The notes beneath the pieces are model-generated. The model was not told where the DNA came from. It saw nothing but the letters and a program-made list of their open reading frames with translations, and ran no database searches. Position numbers and translations under genes: made by a program. Below, piece by piece: positions 10,591 through 22,800 of a stretch of DNA of 64,000 bases (positions are counted from its first letter, which is position 1; each line of letters starts with the position of its first letter). Source of the DNA: Microvelia longipes (taxonomy: Eukaryota > Arthropoda > Insecta > Hemiptera > Veliidae); the NCBI GenBank assembly GCA_018340805.1, contig JACMZG010001908.1, positions 35,160,445-35,224,444 of the forward strand. Direction: 5' to 3'.

Positions 10591-13500
10591 AAAAGATTTG
10601 CATACAATCTCTTCACCTAAAAATCCAGTCCCTTTCTGTCAGACGAAGAACATAGTTCGAAACGTTACTAATTTTAACATTTTAACTAATTTTGGCATTA
10701 AAACGAGGAACGATCGTTGTGCAAACCAAGTTCCGCTATCACAGTGTTTTGGCTATTTTTCTCACCTGTTGCATAATGCAGTATGACACTATTTTTAATT
10801 TAAACAGTTCAATCCTTGTACTGTAAAACACTCACGTTTGATTTTTATGTGTTCAAATCTAATGCATCTGGTGATGCATATTTATGTGTCAAGATTATAA
10901 ATAACAGAATTATATTTTTGCAGACAAATGAAAACAAACATTACAGCTTTATGACAGGCTAATTGTAAAAATAACAATAATGATGAAGTAAGACAAAATT
11001 TAAATTAAACAATAAAATAAATCATACGACCAAAGTAATGACCGGATTCTCATTGCATTATGTCACCTAAATTTAATGCCAAATAGTTTTAAAGTAATAA
11101 AAACCCTAGTAATAGTACCAGTAGTAAAAGTAATAGTAGTAGTAATCATTTGGTAAAATTATTGTGGTGACCAGTATTATGTAATGTCTATCACCAAACA
11201 AATCTAGTTTTTATGTTAGCTTATAAGATCTCTCAAAAGCTAACATAAATCTTACATAGTCAATTATGTTAGCTTAAAAAGTCACACTGTCATTTATTCT
11301 CATAATCACCACTATAAAAATTAAACCTTTTATTTTATACCTCCCCCCCCCCAACCTTATCTAAGAGGTAATAGGTTAAAATATTTAGGCCTTTTGAAAA
11401 AAAAAAAAACAATTTACAATTTATACCAAAATGACATAATATTCCGAGTATATACAATACAGCACTTAACAATAAATAATATTGTGATTTTTTTTTTCAT
11501 ATGAAATCTTTAATTTTTATTGTGGTTATGCTACATTGATGACATCATATCACTTCTGACATACCTATTCATTCAAATCTTACTATGGTACGACTTTTTT
11601 TAAGAGCTGATAAATTTATTTTACATCTTCCTCTAACAATTTTGTTCAAATCATTAACGATCTCTTTATTTGTTTTTTCTTTAATTTCGTGATTCTTAAA
11701 CTGCTTAAAAAAATAAAATCATTAGCAACTATATTTAAATAGTTATGTTATAAATCAAAATATATTCGATAGTCAGGTGTCATATTTGAATCTCTTATTA
11801 ATTACAGTGTTTTAAACGCCAAATGCGTTGTCTTATGTCACGATTAAGTAATTATTATTCAACAAATAAATTTGGTTATTAAGTCTTCAACTTAAACCTG
11901 AACTTGAAGATGAATATTTCCTGCCCTCCCAATAGGGGTTTGTTAACTTGCTAAGTATCTGCTAATTTATAAGAAACAATTTAATAAATAAAAATAATTA
12001 TTTCTATAGAAAAAGTTTATTTGGCAAATAATCAACCTTAACATATGCCATTATCAGAGTGTCAATTATTTTACTCTTAAAATGGATTGAATTTTCCTTA
12101 CAAGTAATTAAGATACTAACCAATTATTATTAATTTAAAATTAGTTAACTAATGATTGAAAATATCTTTATGGTAGATAAACGACTTAAGACGCCGTAAG
12201 TCCGAAGTTAAATCCCAGAAAGTGCACTCATATTTACTTTTAGCGTTAAGCCAACTCCTGGCAGATATTAGACCACGTTACAACATAAAATTTTATTTTT
12301 TTCCACTTCTACCGTAGGTACGTAAGAAAACTATTTTGTTCACAAAATAGTAATACCACCTTAAGCGTTTTGGTGAAAACAAATAAGTTTTGTCAATGTC
12401 GCACATTTTATGCTAATTGCACAAGCAAAGTAAAAAACATATATTTTATTTTAATCTTTGGTACTTGTTCTAAATCATAAGTGAAATAAAATAATACCCC
12501 TTAGACGACATCGGGTAAACTAAGAAGTCACTGATTTACCAAATTTTTATTAAATTATAAGTAATAATATAATTTGAAAAACAACATAATAGAACTGTTA
12601 ATAATAAAATTAATGTAAAAATAATTTTATACTCTATATAACCAGTTTAATTATAGCATTCTGAACAGTTTTAATCAAAGACAATTTGTCGATAAATTTG
12701 TAGATCATTGATTGCGCAAAATATAATTTATTAATTTGCCAAATTTCTTTATAAGATGATTTTAATCTATTAAAGACCAGTTTTTACAAAAATACTTTGA
12801 TTAACACATTATAAACAGACTGAAATATCAAAACCTGCTGAAAAAGGTTAAAACAAGAACAACTTCGGAAAAGACTACTAACAGCTAACGGTTTAATAGT
12901 TTATAATAGGTTAAACCTATCTAAATTATCTTTAATATCTTAAAGAATATTAGCAGAAAAGGTTTTATAAAAAATATCTTTTTATTTTTGCTATTAATGC
13001 ATAATTAAACAAAAACAAATCAAGTTTGATGAAAATATAGATACAGATATTATGTAAAACGAAGTTCTAAATAGATTAAAATAATGTAAAACATTGCTTA
13101 AATAACCGTTATCGAATATATTGACGTAAAATATTTAATATTAATAAAAAATCAATAAAAATGTAAAAATATTCAAAGTAGTTGCAATAAAATTTTGTTC
13201 TTCTAATGTCTATTAACAAATAATTTAGCTATACATATAGCTGAGCATTTTGCCAACTTAGATACAACGCTAATTTAATGCAAAATTGATTTAAGGCACT
13301 AAACAATTTAGCTAGCCAAATTAGAACTTAAATTCTGATGAGAGTAAAATGTAGATATCAATCTACATTTAATACTCAAATCCATAAATAGACATCATGA
13401 AAATGGCAAAAAGCTTTTACTCTATAATAATAATTAACTATTTTATTTTACGTATCTTGAGTACTAAGAGTAAGAATTTTAATAGAAAATAAAATTTTAT

Positions 13501-14604
13501 TTAAGCTTATTTTACTAATTTATTTTTACTTTTTATTACTATTTTAGTTTAACTATTTTGTGTAAGGATTCGAAACCAAGTAGCAAAGATTATTACATAT
13601 TATTTTATTTTAATACCATGATACCATTAGAACAAAACGAAAAACGTATTAGAATGGCAACACTGTTTAAGGTTTAATAAAAACGAAGCAGAATAAGCAA
13701 GTTTCAAATATTAAAGTTGAAGAAATCAATTATACAATACGTTTTTATTTCAATGGCAGTACTTATCTTAGAAAGAAAAGAAGATTCTATGGTGTAAGTT
13801 AACTTATTACATTTTATTTTAATAGATTTCAATAGTTTAATATATTATACAATAGTACTTTAATAAACTATATTACTTGCTATTAATAATATGACTCTGC
13901 GAATTTAATTAAGCTTCTTAAAGACTTATATTTAAAGTTTTTAATTTGTCACGAACATATCTAAAATAATCATGCTAAAGAAAATGTATAATTCATTATT
14001 TTTCTTCGAGAAGTAATAAGCAAATAGTTAGTCTGGTTGGTTGCCAAAATTAAAGCTTTGGAAAAGAATAGTAATATCAGTTTAAAAATTAAGCTTGTTA
14101 TATTAGACTTAAGCTTTTGATTTTATGTCTAAAAATGTATAATGGCAATTTATTCTATAGAAAATCATTATTTAGAGTGCTATGTGTTATGGTTAAAGGT
14201 CTGTGAACTGTAAGGTTAATAACTTATAAATGTTACTGTTTTGGTGTTTGAAAGTCAAGGTAAACTTGTACACCTGTACCTGTGGGTGGCATAATTAGAA
14301 AGTGCTCAAAGAAATAGACACTTATGACTCATTTATTTCTTCTTTTACTTCCTTAAAATATACGTCATCAATTAAAGATGTATTACAGATAATAAAATCA
14401 GATCATAATCATAATAAAATAGCAAAACATATGGCTGGCAAGGTGGGGATATTATTACCAACTCTTATAATGAATATTTTTTAAGTTAGTAACACCATTT
14501 GTTAAAAAAAAGTAAAAAAATAGGAAAAAGAGTAAATAATTTTTTAAAAATTGAGACGTTATACCGCTCATTAATTATTTTTAATAATTTTTTCTTACTA
14601 TATC
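10591..14604. other. gene-free AT-rich stretch with small motifs
   Basis: No gene supported. Items seen: a (TAG)n-like run near 11,103-11,145; a hairpin TTTATGTTAGCTT / AAGCTAACATAAA at 11,210-11,249; a C10 run near 11,343; and a TGTAGATATCAATCTACA palindrome near 13,351. Confidence 0.5.
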
Positions 14605-14890
14605 GAATATCGGATTCGCAACACTCATCCTCTCGTTTCGCTCGTTCTCAGAGTACGAAAGTAACCTAATTTATATTTTATTATATCTTCAGATTCGCTT
14701 CGCAACTCTTCAAATAAAAAAAAATAATTTTGTTCCCGGCGGTTACCCATCTACACTCTGACCTCTTTCTTATATTGCTTGACAAATATTGACTACTTGT
14801 TTATAACATAAAAGAAAACACTCGTCCGAAATACTAAAATTTCAACTCATTTAGAAGATTTTTAGGTTATAAATTATTGTAAGAAAACTT
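14605..14890 (-). repeat. 5S-like family, decayed copy
   Basis: On the minus strand it holds GGTCAGAGTGTAGATGGGTA followed by ACCGCCGGG (complement of 14,734-14,765), a degraded form of the 5S C-box region, preceded by GTCAAGCAATATAAGAAAGA. The end carries GCTTCGC at 14,697-14,703 and CGTTCTCAG near 14,643. Confidence 0.55.
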
Positions 14891-16073
14891 ATTCTTTTAG
14901 TTAACTTATAACTTTTGGATTTTAGTGAAAATACGTTACTTTTTCACTATATATAATGTATAAATAAGAAAAAGGAAAAATAAATGTAGCACTAACTGTC
15001 AATAATATTATTACTGTCAATAATATGTGCTCTGCTGACAGTAGAGCACGTTTGAAATTTAAGCTATTAGGTTACTATTAAATAAAATTATTAAAGTTGA
15101 GTTCACCAATTTCATCACTAATTTATACTCTCAAATAATTAACTAGGCACTTTTTAAGACATAATAGATCAACTCATATTAAATTGAAAGTGTGTACATA
15201 GCGTTTCTGTTCGGTTTATGATTGTCCAAGAACCATAAATTACCTTCTTAAAAAGTATTTGTTAGTTACGAATAAAAAGATATTATTTATAGTCATATAC
15301 GAGGCGCTTAGAAATACATATCGAAAATGACGAATCGTCATTTTCTATTGAAAATCAATAAAAAGAAAAGTGTACTAAGATTTTTAGTTTGACTTTAATT
15401 ACACTTTACATCATTAAAGATTAAAGAAATTGATTAAATTTCCTGATAAAAGAAACTTGATCCCGATTTAAAATTAAAATATAAGAAGTCGATATTATTC
15501 TCATCTATAGTCTAGATCCTAGATAAGTCTGTAATAGTCAAAATGCAACATCTTTGTCTTTCGCCTATCTATTGTTGTAGCTACAGTTCTATTGTATAAA
15601 GTTAATCTAGTCTTCCACTCGAAACAAGTTTTAATAATTTGTTTACGAATAATATTAAGTTTCAATTTTTCGTTCGGACCTAGATCTATTTATGGATTGT
15701 ATCTCAAGTCCTGGGAACTAAAACATATCTGGAGCCTTTGAAATGAAGAATATTGATACATCGAAACAAAACTGATTGACTCAGGTTTTTTTAAATGACT
15801 GAAAATACAAAACATCTGCGATCCCTTGATGTAAACAGTAAAATACAAAGAGAGAAAATGAACTGAAAGCCCTTATCCTAATATACATTCCTAAAAAGCG
15901 ACTTTCAAGTGATTAAAAACGTATTCCAGGGTGCAATGTTTGTTTTTAGCGAATTTTCATAATGAAAATGACGCTTATGAGGTTGTTCGGATGACGGAAG
16001 TTTAGGGTGGGAGTGAGTGGAATCGGTTCCTATTGGCTTCCTGATAACAAAAATATATGTCCGAAAAAAGTTT
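14891..16073. other. gene-free AT-rich stretch
   Basis: No gene supported. A near-perfect palindrome GAAAATGACGA, A, TCGTCATTTTC lies at 15,323-15,345. Confidence 0.5.
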
Positions 16074-16090
16074 ATATATATGTATATATA

Positions 16091-16168
<78 letters not shown>

Positions 16169-16229
16169 TATATTAATATATTATATATATATATATATTA
16201 TATATATTATATATATATATATATATGTA
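16074..16229. repeat. (TA)n microsatellite
   Basis: About 155 bases of TA repeat with occasional TT or AA interruptions. The Tyr/Ile-rich frame across it is an artefact of the repeat. Confidence 0.95.
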
Positions 16230-16257
16230 TGTAAGAGTTTCTACCCTTTCGTATGGC

Positions 16258-16890
16258 GAACGATAACTCTCGAGGGCGTTCTCAAATTGAAACGAAACTT
16301 TGCAAATCGCGAGATGTTGAGGAGGTTACGAGGCCTATTGTTTATAAAAACATTATGACGTCATCAACCAAAGTTATGACGTCATGAAAAAAAAAAATTT
16401 GAAACTTAAAATGGCTTTAAAACAAGGTATCTAGTATTTAGGTAGACGACTAGCTGAATCGATTAAGACCAATTTCAGCTGAATCGAACCATCACAAATG
16501 GCGCAATAGGTATACATATATATATAATCTTGTATATATGTATACGTCTAGGTCAAAGACTCGTACGATATCTGTGAACGATAACTCTCGAAGGCGTTCT
16601 CAAATTGAAACGAAACTTTGCAAATCGCGAGATGTTGAGGAGGTTACGAGCCTATTGTTTATAAACATTATGACGTCATCAACCAAAGTTATGACGTCAT
16701 GAAAAAAAAAAATTTGAAACTTAAAATGGCTTTAAAACAAGGTATCTAGTATTTAGGTAGACGACTAGCTGAATCGATTAAGACCAATTTCAGCTGAATC
16801 GAACCATCACAAATGGCGCAATAGGTATACATATATATATAATCTTGTATATATGTATACGTCTAGGTCAAAGACTCGTACGATATCTGT
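16258..16890. repeat. recent tandem duplication, 318 bp unit
   Basis: Unit 1 (16,258-16,575) and unit 2 (16,576-16,890) are almost identical, beginning GAACGATAACTCTCG and ending CGATATCTGT. Each unit carries two TGACGTCAT palindromes, an A-run of about ten, two AGCTGAATCGA words, and a short TATACATATATATATAAT tract. No coding frame is seen. Confidence 0.85.
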
Positions 16891-17049
16891 TGGGTTCAGT
16901 AGTGTTAGAGGGTGGGGATATAGTATAAAAGAGAGACCTCTACCTCTTGCTCCATCATGGTAAGCCTACTGTCCCAGAGAGACAGGGCAAAAATGGCTTC
17001 CACTGAACCACGCTGAGCTAAGCAGACCCGTAAAGAGGAAGAACATCGA

Positions 17050-17400
17050 AGTAGTCTTTTATATGGTCGAAGTTATTCTAAAACGAATGCGACCAGTTTC
17101 ATTTCAGCTCAATCGGACAATCCTAAGTGACGCAAACGGTATTTTTATTTTAAATAATCATGAATATATTTTTTCAACCTTAAGATTTTACTCAAATAAA
17201 CAATTTGTTTACAAAAAAAATTGACCATTTTTCTTAAATTTTATAAACAATCATAAATGTAAGTAAGAGTTGAAGTTGTCTTTATATGGTCGAAGTCATT
17301 CTAAAACCATTGCGACCGGTTTCAGCTCAATCAGACAATCTTTATGACGGAAACGGTATTTTTATTTTAAAAACAAAAATCATGAATAATATATTTTTGT
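17050..17400. repeat. diverged tandem duplication
   Basis: ATATGGTCGAAGTTATTCTA (about 17,060) recurs as ATATGGTCGAAGTCATTCTA (about 17,284). Both are followed by GCGACC, CAGCTCAATC, GACAATC and ACGGTATTTTTATTTTAAA blocks. Confidence 0.6.
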
Positions 17401-17484
17401 TTATAATGCTTCTTATTTTAATATTATAGCATACTATTAATAATAAAGTATTAATAAAATCTCAATTAGTAAAATCAAGTTTGT

Positions 17485-17705
17485 GAGAAAGCCACTCAGG
17501 CCCGCGAAGCGGCCTGTGTGGAGAGGCTGTGAAAAATTCGCTAGATACATGGCAAATGCATGTTAACAAGAACAATAATGAAACAACACATAAACAAAAC
17601 AACAACAATGTGGCCCGCAGAGCGGCCACAGGGAGGACCCGGGCCGCGAAGCGGCCCGGTGGCCGAGGCCGCGTAGCGGCTACGGGCCGAAGGCCCGTAT
17701 TTAAA
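17485..17705. repeat. cluster of GC-rich mini-hairpins
   Basis: Five GC-rich inverted repeats with three-base loops lie within about 200 bases of AT-rich DNA: CAGGCCCGC-GAA-GCGGCCTG (17,497-17,516), TGTGGCCCGC-AGA-GCGGCCACA (about 17,610), GGGCCGC-GAA-GCGGCCC (17,641-17,657), GCCGC-GTA-GCGGC (17,669-17,681) and ACGGGCC-GAA-GGCCCGT (17,683-17,699). Short frames on both strands read through them with Arg/Pro/Ala-rich products, which I take as composition effects. Confidence 0.75.
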
Positions 17706-19486
17706 ATATGTACTAGAACTAAAAAAATAAGCCTATTTTTCATAATTCATCCTGTTTCACTATTCTTATAAAGCAATTACAAGCACCAATATGAGCTTAA
17801 TAACGGAAAATAAATACGACTTAATGTTATACGTACCATAATTATCTCAAACTACATCCTTCAATATTTCTTTAATATAAATAAAATGACTTCAAGACCT
17901 TGCATTGCATAGTTACATCTCGTGATGCTGTATTTCAGGAATTTATTATCTGCTCACATTAACATCAAGTGTTAAAACTTAAGTTTTTCCTTTATGATCA
18001 GAAAAATAAAATCTGAAAAAAGCAAATCACCATAAAAATTACTATTTTATTTTAAATAGCTTCGTAGCAAATTTTTCAATTTAGAAAAAAATTAAAAAAT
18101 CTCATTTCATCATAACTCTATTTTTGAAAATTTACATTTAAATAAAAAAAATGTTATTATTTAAATTATATTCTATTATTTAATAATATGTCGTTAGATA
18201 TAAAATACAAGACACACGATGAAGCTAGCTGAATAGAAATTGTATAAATAATTGTAATAAAAATAAAGGCTTAATACAAATTATATTAACATTGATAACA
18301 TTGAATTTGCATAAATACAGCAATTTGCAAAGTATAATAAGTGATGATGCCAACGATTAAATTTTGAATCCAAGTCTAAGTAGGTATGTCTCCCAAGTTT
18401 TCCTTGCTTAATACGGGCTCACGACGGTACGATTATACTACAGCCTATAACCCCGCAAACTTATTCTGTAACGATCTATTAATCTCACATGATTATTTTG
18501 TACGTATCTATCCTTTGATATCAAAGCTTCATTTCCAAGGCCTTCTTAAAAAAGAAGTTTGTTTATTCTGTCTTAATGATTCTCTTAAAGTTTTATTTTA
18601 AACGTCGGATACGTCTTGTTTTAGAAAACTTTTTTTTATAAGTCGGATAGCAATGCCAGTGTTGCTATTTTTTTTCCTTAAGTCAAATTATATTAAAAGA
18701 GAAGATGATCTCATGTATGAAAAAGAAGAGTTTAAATGACTATAATAGTTTATTTGAAAGACAGAGAGGTTGCACTGGCTTCTATAAGTCTAAACATAAA
18801 CAATAGTTAGCAACAATTCTTTTTTTCGTACATGGAAAATAAAATTTCAATAATTTATATTCTTCATATCTTATAATATTTTTAATCGCCATTTTTTTCG
18901 TTCTTACCTTAGTATTACTCATTTTAATTTTAAGAAAGTTTTTTGTTTTTTAGTATAAAGTATGTATTATTATGCTCATTCATGATTTTCGTACAACTTT
19001 TACCATGTTACCTATTGTGGCCCTATGGCTGTCTAGGTTTTACATGTAAATATTTTGTAAAATAAATAAAATAAATAAAATAATTATGATGGTCATCATT
19101 TTAAGCATTATTACGGCTATTATTTATTTAAGACAGATTCGATGCAGCATGGAAAATAAACAATGGTTTTAAAATATTTTTAGCTGTAGGATCTGCCAAT
19201 TAGCAAACACAACTTTAGGCCTCAAAAATCATTACGCTCCATCAGACTTCAGTCCTTCATTTACTTAGAATGAACGAAATGAACATGGACTACGGTCCAA
19301 GTTCATTTTGGTCCTTGGATTTACAATTTACTAACTAGAAACAAATAGAACAAAATAATGATTAATCTTACTATATGAAACACCCAAAATATTTGATCTC
19401 AAAATGGATTAGAGTCAAAATTATGCATATCATAGTACCCAACAACATACCTCTGTATACCTACAGAGGTTTGCAAAACATGTATA
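17706..19486. other. gene-free AT-rich stretch
   Basis: No gene supported. Hairpins seen are ATGAACATGGAC / GTCCAAGTTCAT near 19,281 and CCTCTGTA / TACAGAGG near 19,451. Confidence 0.5.
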
Positions 19487-19875
19487 ATTGACACAATATA
19501 ATTGTACGAGACGCATCTTTATATTCCTTAGATGTCTCTCGCACAATGTTGACACACAACATGAATAGTTGTATTCATGTTTGACAAGCAAAATGCAATA
19601 CTACATTTGCAAACTGCTGCATCATTGACATACTTCATTATTGATGGCTCGACATAATGTCCCATTTCCCATTCTGCTTCGTTACGTTTCATCAGTTAAG
19701 CGTGACGGCACTGTCGGCACCCTGATGAGATAGACGTAACAATACAGAGTTGGACATGACATTATGTTAAGCCATCAATGATGGCGAATTTCGAATGATG
19801 GAACAGTTCTAACTTGTAGCATTGCATTTCGCTTGATACATTTCCTAGATGTCTCTCGCACTATATTGTGTACGG
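19487..19875. mobile_element. foldback element, CACAATATAATTGT family
   Basis: The outer ends are GACACAATATAATTGTACGA on the left and CTCGCACTATATTGTG on the right. Inner arms pair imperfectly, for example GATGGCTCGACATAATGTCC with GGACATGACATTATGTTAAG. TAGATGTCTCTCGCAC occurs on both sides. A diverged copy lies at 30,145-30,560, and very short relatives lie at 2470-2556 and 38,539-38,607. Confidence 0.5.
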
Positions 19876-22800
19876 GTTGATCTCTGCCTCAATAATATTT
19901 TTGATGATTTTATTAAAGTTACAATGTTCACAACGGTCACTAAAGAGAATATTTTTTTTTACGTAAACGGTTACTAGCTTAAGTAAACTTAAACTTATTT
20001 CTCATATCGTGTTAAACCCATTGAAACAGTCAATTACCATACGATTTAGCCTTAATTGTATATTAAGGCTAAGGTATATTAATTGTATATTAACATAAAT
20101 TAGTTTTTATTTTATTAAGTTTGACCAGAGAGATTGATTGCGTTAAGTAGTTTACATTTGCACTACAAGAAGCACAAATTAAATGACAGAGGTTAATGTG
20201 TTAATAGAGCAAACGTCTTTAACCGGCACAAGCGGTCACAACTTATATATTGAGGTATTAAAAAATGATTTGTCAAAAATAAAGAGACTTTGAATCTAAT
20301 GAGGATCAATCTCAGAACTTGGCAGGAAACAACTTAACCTCTATAATACTCCGTTAGATTAAGCACAATTAAGTGCTAGCGCTTAATGAAATAGGAAATG
20401 ATAATACAAAAGAGGTCTCTGAACTTTTAAGTTTTAAATGTCAAGCAATAAATATAGAATCGTTTTGTTAGATCATGTGGCGCCTAAAGAAAATAAAGAG
20501 TACTCAGCAATCCTAATAAAGAAACGAAGATGTCCTCAGTTGATTTAAGAATTCGTCCTTACCCATCATTTATTACACCAAAGCAAAATAAAAGGGTGGA
20601 GCTCGCTCTAGCGTAATGACCGTGAACTCCTCAACTCTAGTGCATTTAGATTTCATCTCTTAAACAAAGGAACCCGACTCCTTTCGCAGACGTAGAAGAA
20701 GACACACGGATGTCTCTTTGATAGAAAAATAAAAACAACTGGAATACAGAGGGTTAACCTCTCATTAAAAAGACTCCGACAATGATTAGTTAAAATTATT
20801 TCAGGACCGGAATCTCACTCTACTAACGAATTAAAAAGTTATCCAGGCAATTCCTCTTAAAAAACCATTTATTAAGAAGAATTTACACTTGGCTACTTCA
20901 ATCCTTAAGCACAAAGAATAAAAGTATAAGCACCTTTATCGAATCTTTCTAACGTGAAAACATTTGAACATATTTAGGGGCTATAAAAAAGTCTTTAGAA
21001 GGCCTATTAGCGATCAGAGCTTGAAACAAAACGTTCCCGATTAGAAGTGTAATAAAAAAAAACAAGCTATAAGCTTGCTCTTAATAAATTTCTCTCGAAC
21101 TTGCTAAGAACTCACATAAGTTTTAATAGGAATTCAAACGCTAAAAACGTCACTAATAATATTAATAATATTTTTGCAAATACATCTTATAAGTCTCTAA
21201 GATAATTCTAAAAGATGTGATCAAGAAATAGTTTTACATAATTTTCTATTTTAAACTGGTATTCTTTGTAATCCTATTGTTTGGGATCTCATGATCAGTT
21301 TAACCCAAGAGATTGTACCTGGTTATTTAAATATTATAACCTGTTTAAATTATAACATATATGATTTGTATAACAAATAGTGTATGGATAAAAGAATGAA
21401 ACATATAGTTAAATTTGGCACTGATGTTATCTCGATACGTTTCTGTACCTCGTAAACCCACCGCATCGACTTGGTCGTTAACAAGCATGAACTCCCTGAT
21501 TCCAACGTCTGAAATCATCTTCAGGTTTTGAAAAAAATGAGTCATAAGAATCTCGCTTAAGACCTTGAACCCTGGACCTCATCCAGGACGTCGTACTTCA
21601 GAAAAGACTTCATATAGCAAAATATAAAAAAACGTACGCAGAATTACGTATAATGAATAGCGATCTAACAGAGGTCATTTTCAAGAGGTGACGTCTCGCA
21701 TGGTTATTCAATAAAAACAATCATTAATATGATTCTAAATCAAGCTTTATGATTCATTTAAGTATTCAACAACACTGATTAATGAATGTAAATAATGTTT
21801 TTATTATATTCTAATTGATTGTATAAAACTTTGTGATAGGGACATATTTCACGATAGTATTTAGAGACAGGTACGGATGAGAAGATTCAAGAATTCTGAT
21901 TTTATGCAAATTATGTCGAATCATGTTGTAGTATTATAAACAATAGTCACAGAAATACTGATTGAGATAAAGCAAGAATAAACTAAATAATGATATTTCT
22001 AAAGTTTGAAGAGGAAGAAAAAAAGTTAAATAACCCAACAATTAAGGGCCAATACGGCGCCCCTGAGGTGCACCCTTTGAACTTTTGAGGATTAAGGACT
22101 CCTTTTTATTACATACTAAAGTTACAAGCGTTATCTTTTGCTACCAATTCGCGTAAACACCGTAACTTCTTTCACAAACTCCCAATATACAAAAACATTA
22201 GGGAAATACCACAACATTAGACTTCATATTTAAGTGATTCATATTAAATTACGCATTTATTAGAGGAATCCCACAAGCATGCGCTTCACAACTTGTTATT
22301 TTCTTTAAGGGTTAAACATGCTCATTTAAGTAATACTAGTAATATTTAATATCAGATTTCTTGCATAAACTTAATCTCTAGACTTTTACATAAAATTACA
22401 TACATATTAAGAATACAGTATTAAGTACAAGTACAGTATTAAGTATACCTTACATACATATTAAATATAACAGAAAAAATACAACCCATTTTATTGAATT
22501 ACCGAAGGAAAAATGAGCTTATAAATTGTTTTTGTATAAACTATAAAATGAAATATTTTAATAAGTATAACAGAATACAAAGCGAATTTGCATTATTCTA
22601 AATTCCAATGTCTGTACGTAAATACAAGTCTGCGCTTACAATATGTACTTTCTTTTCGTAATTGCTCTTTCAATTCTGTTCTAAGAAGTTTAAACTCATA
22701 CATAATACATATCTTAATTCTTTGTACAACCGTTTCCATATTACCAACTTAGCTTATATTATCTATTTTCTTTTCCTCTAGTATTAAGTTCAAAGACCTT

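Noticed and set aside
16017..16358. 113-residue frame, and similar Ile/Tyr frames at 8486-8800, 24,756-25,160 and 54,157-54,423
   Set aside because: They are translations of (TA)n and (TG)n microsatellites.
20150..21620. Decayed retrotransposon coding region
   Set aside because: Composition is less AT-rich and short frames exist, but I could not recognise any reverse transcriptase, integrase or transposase motif.
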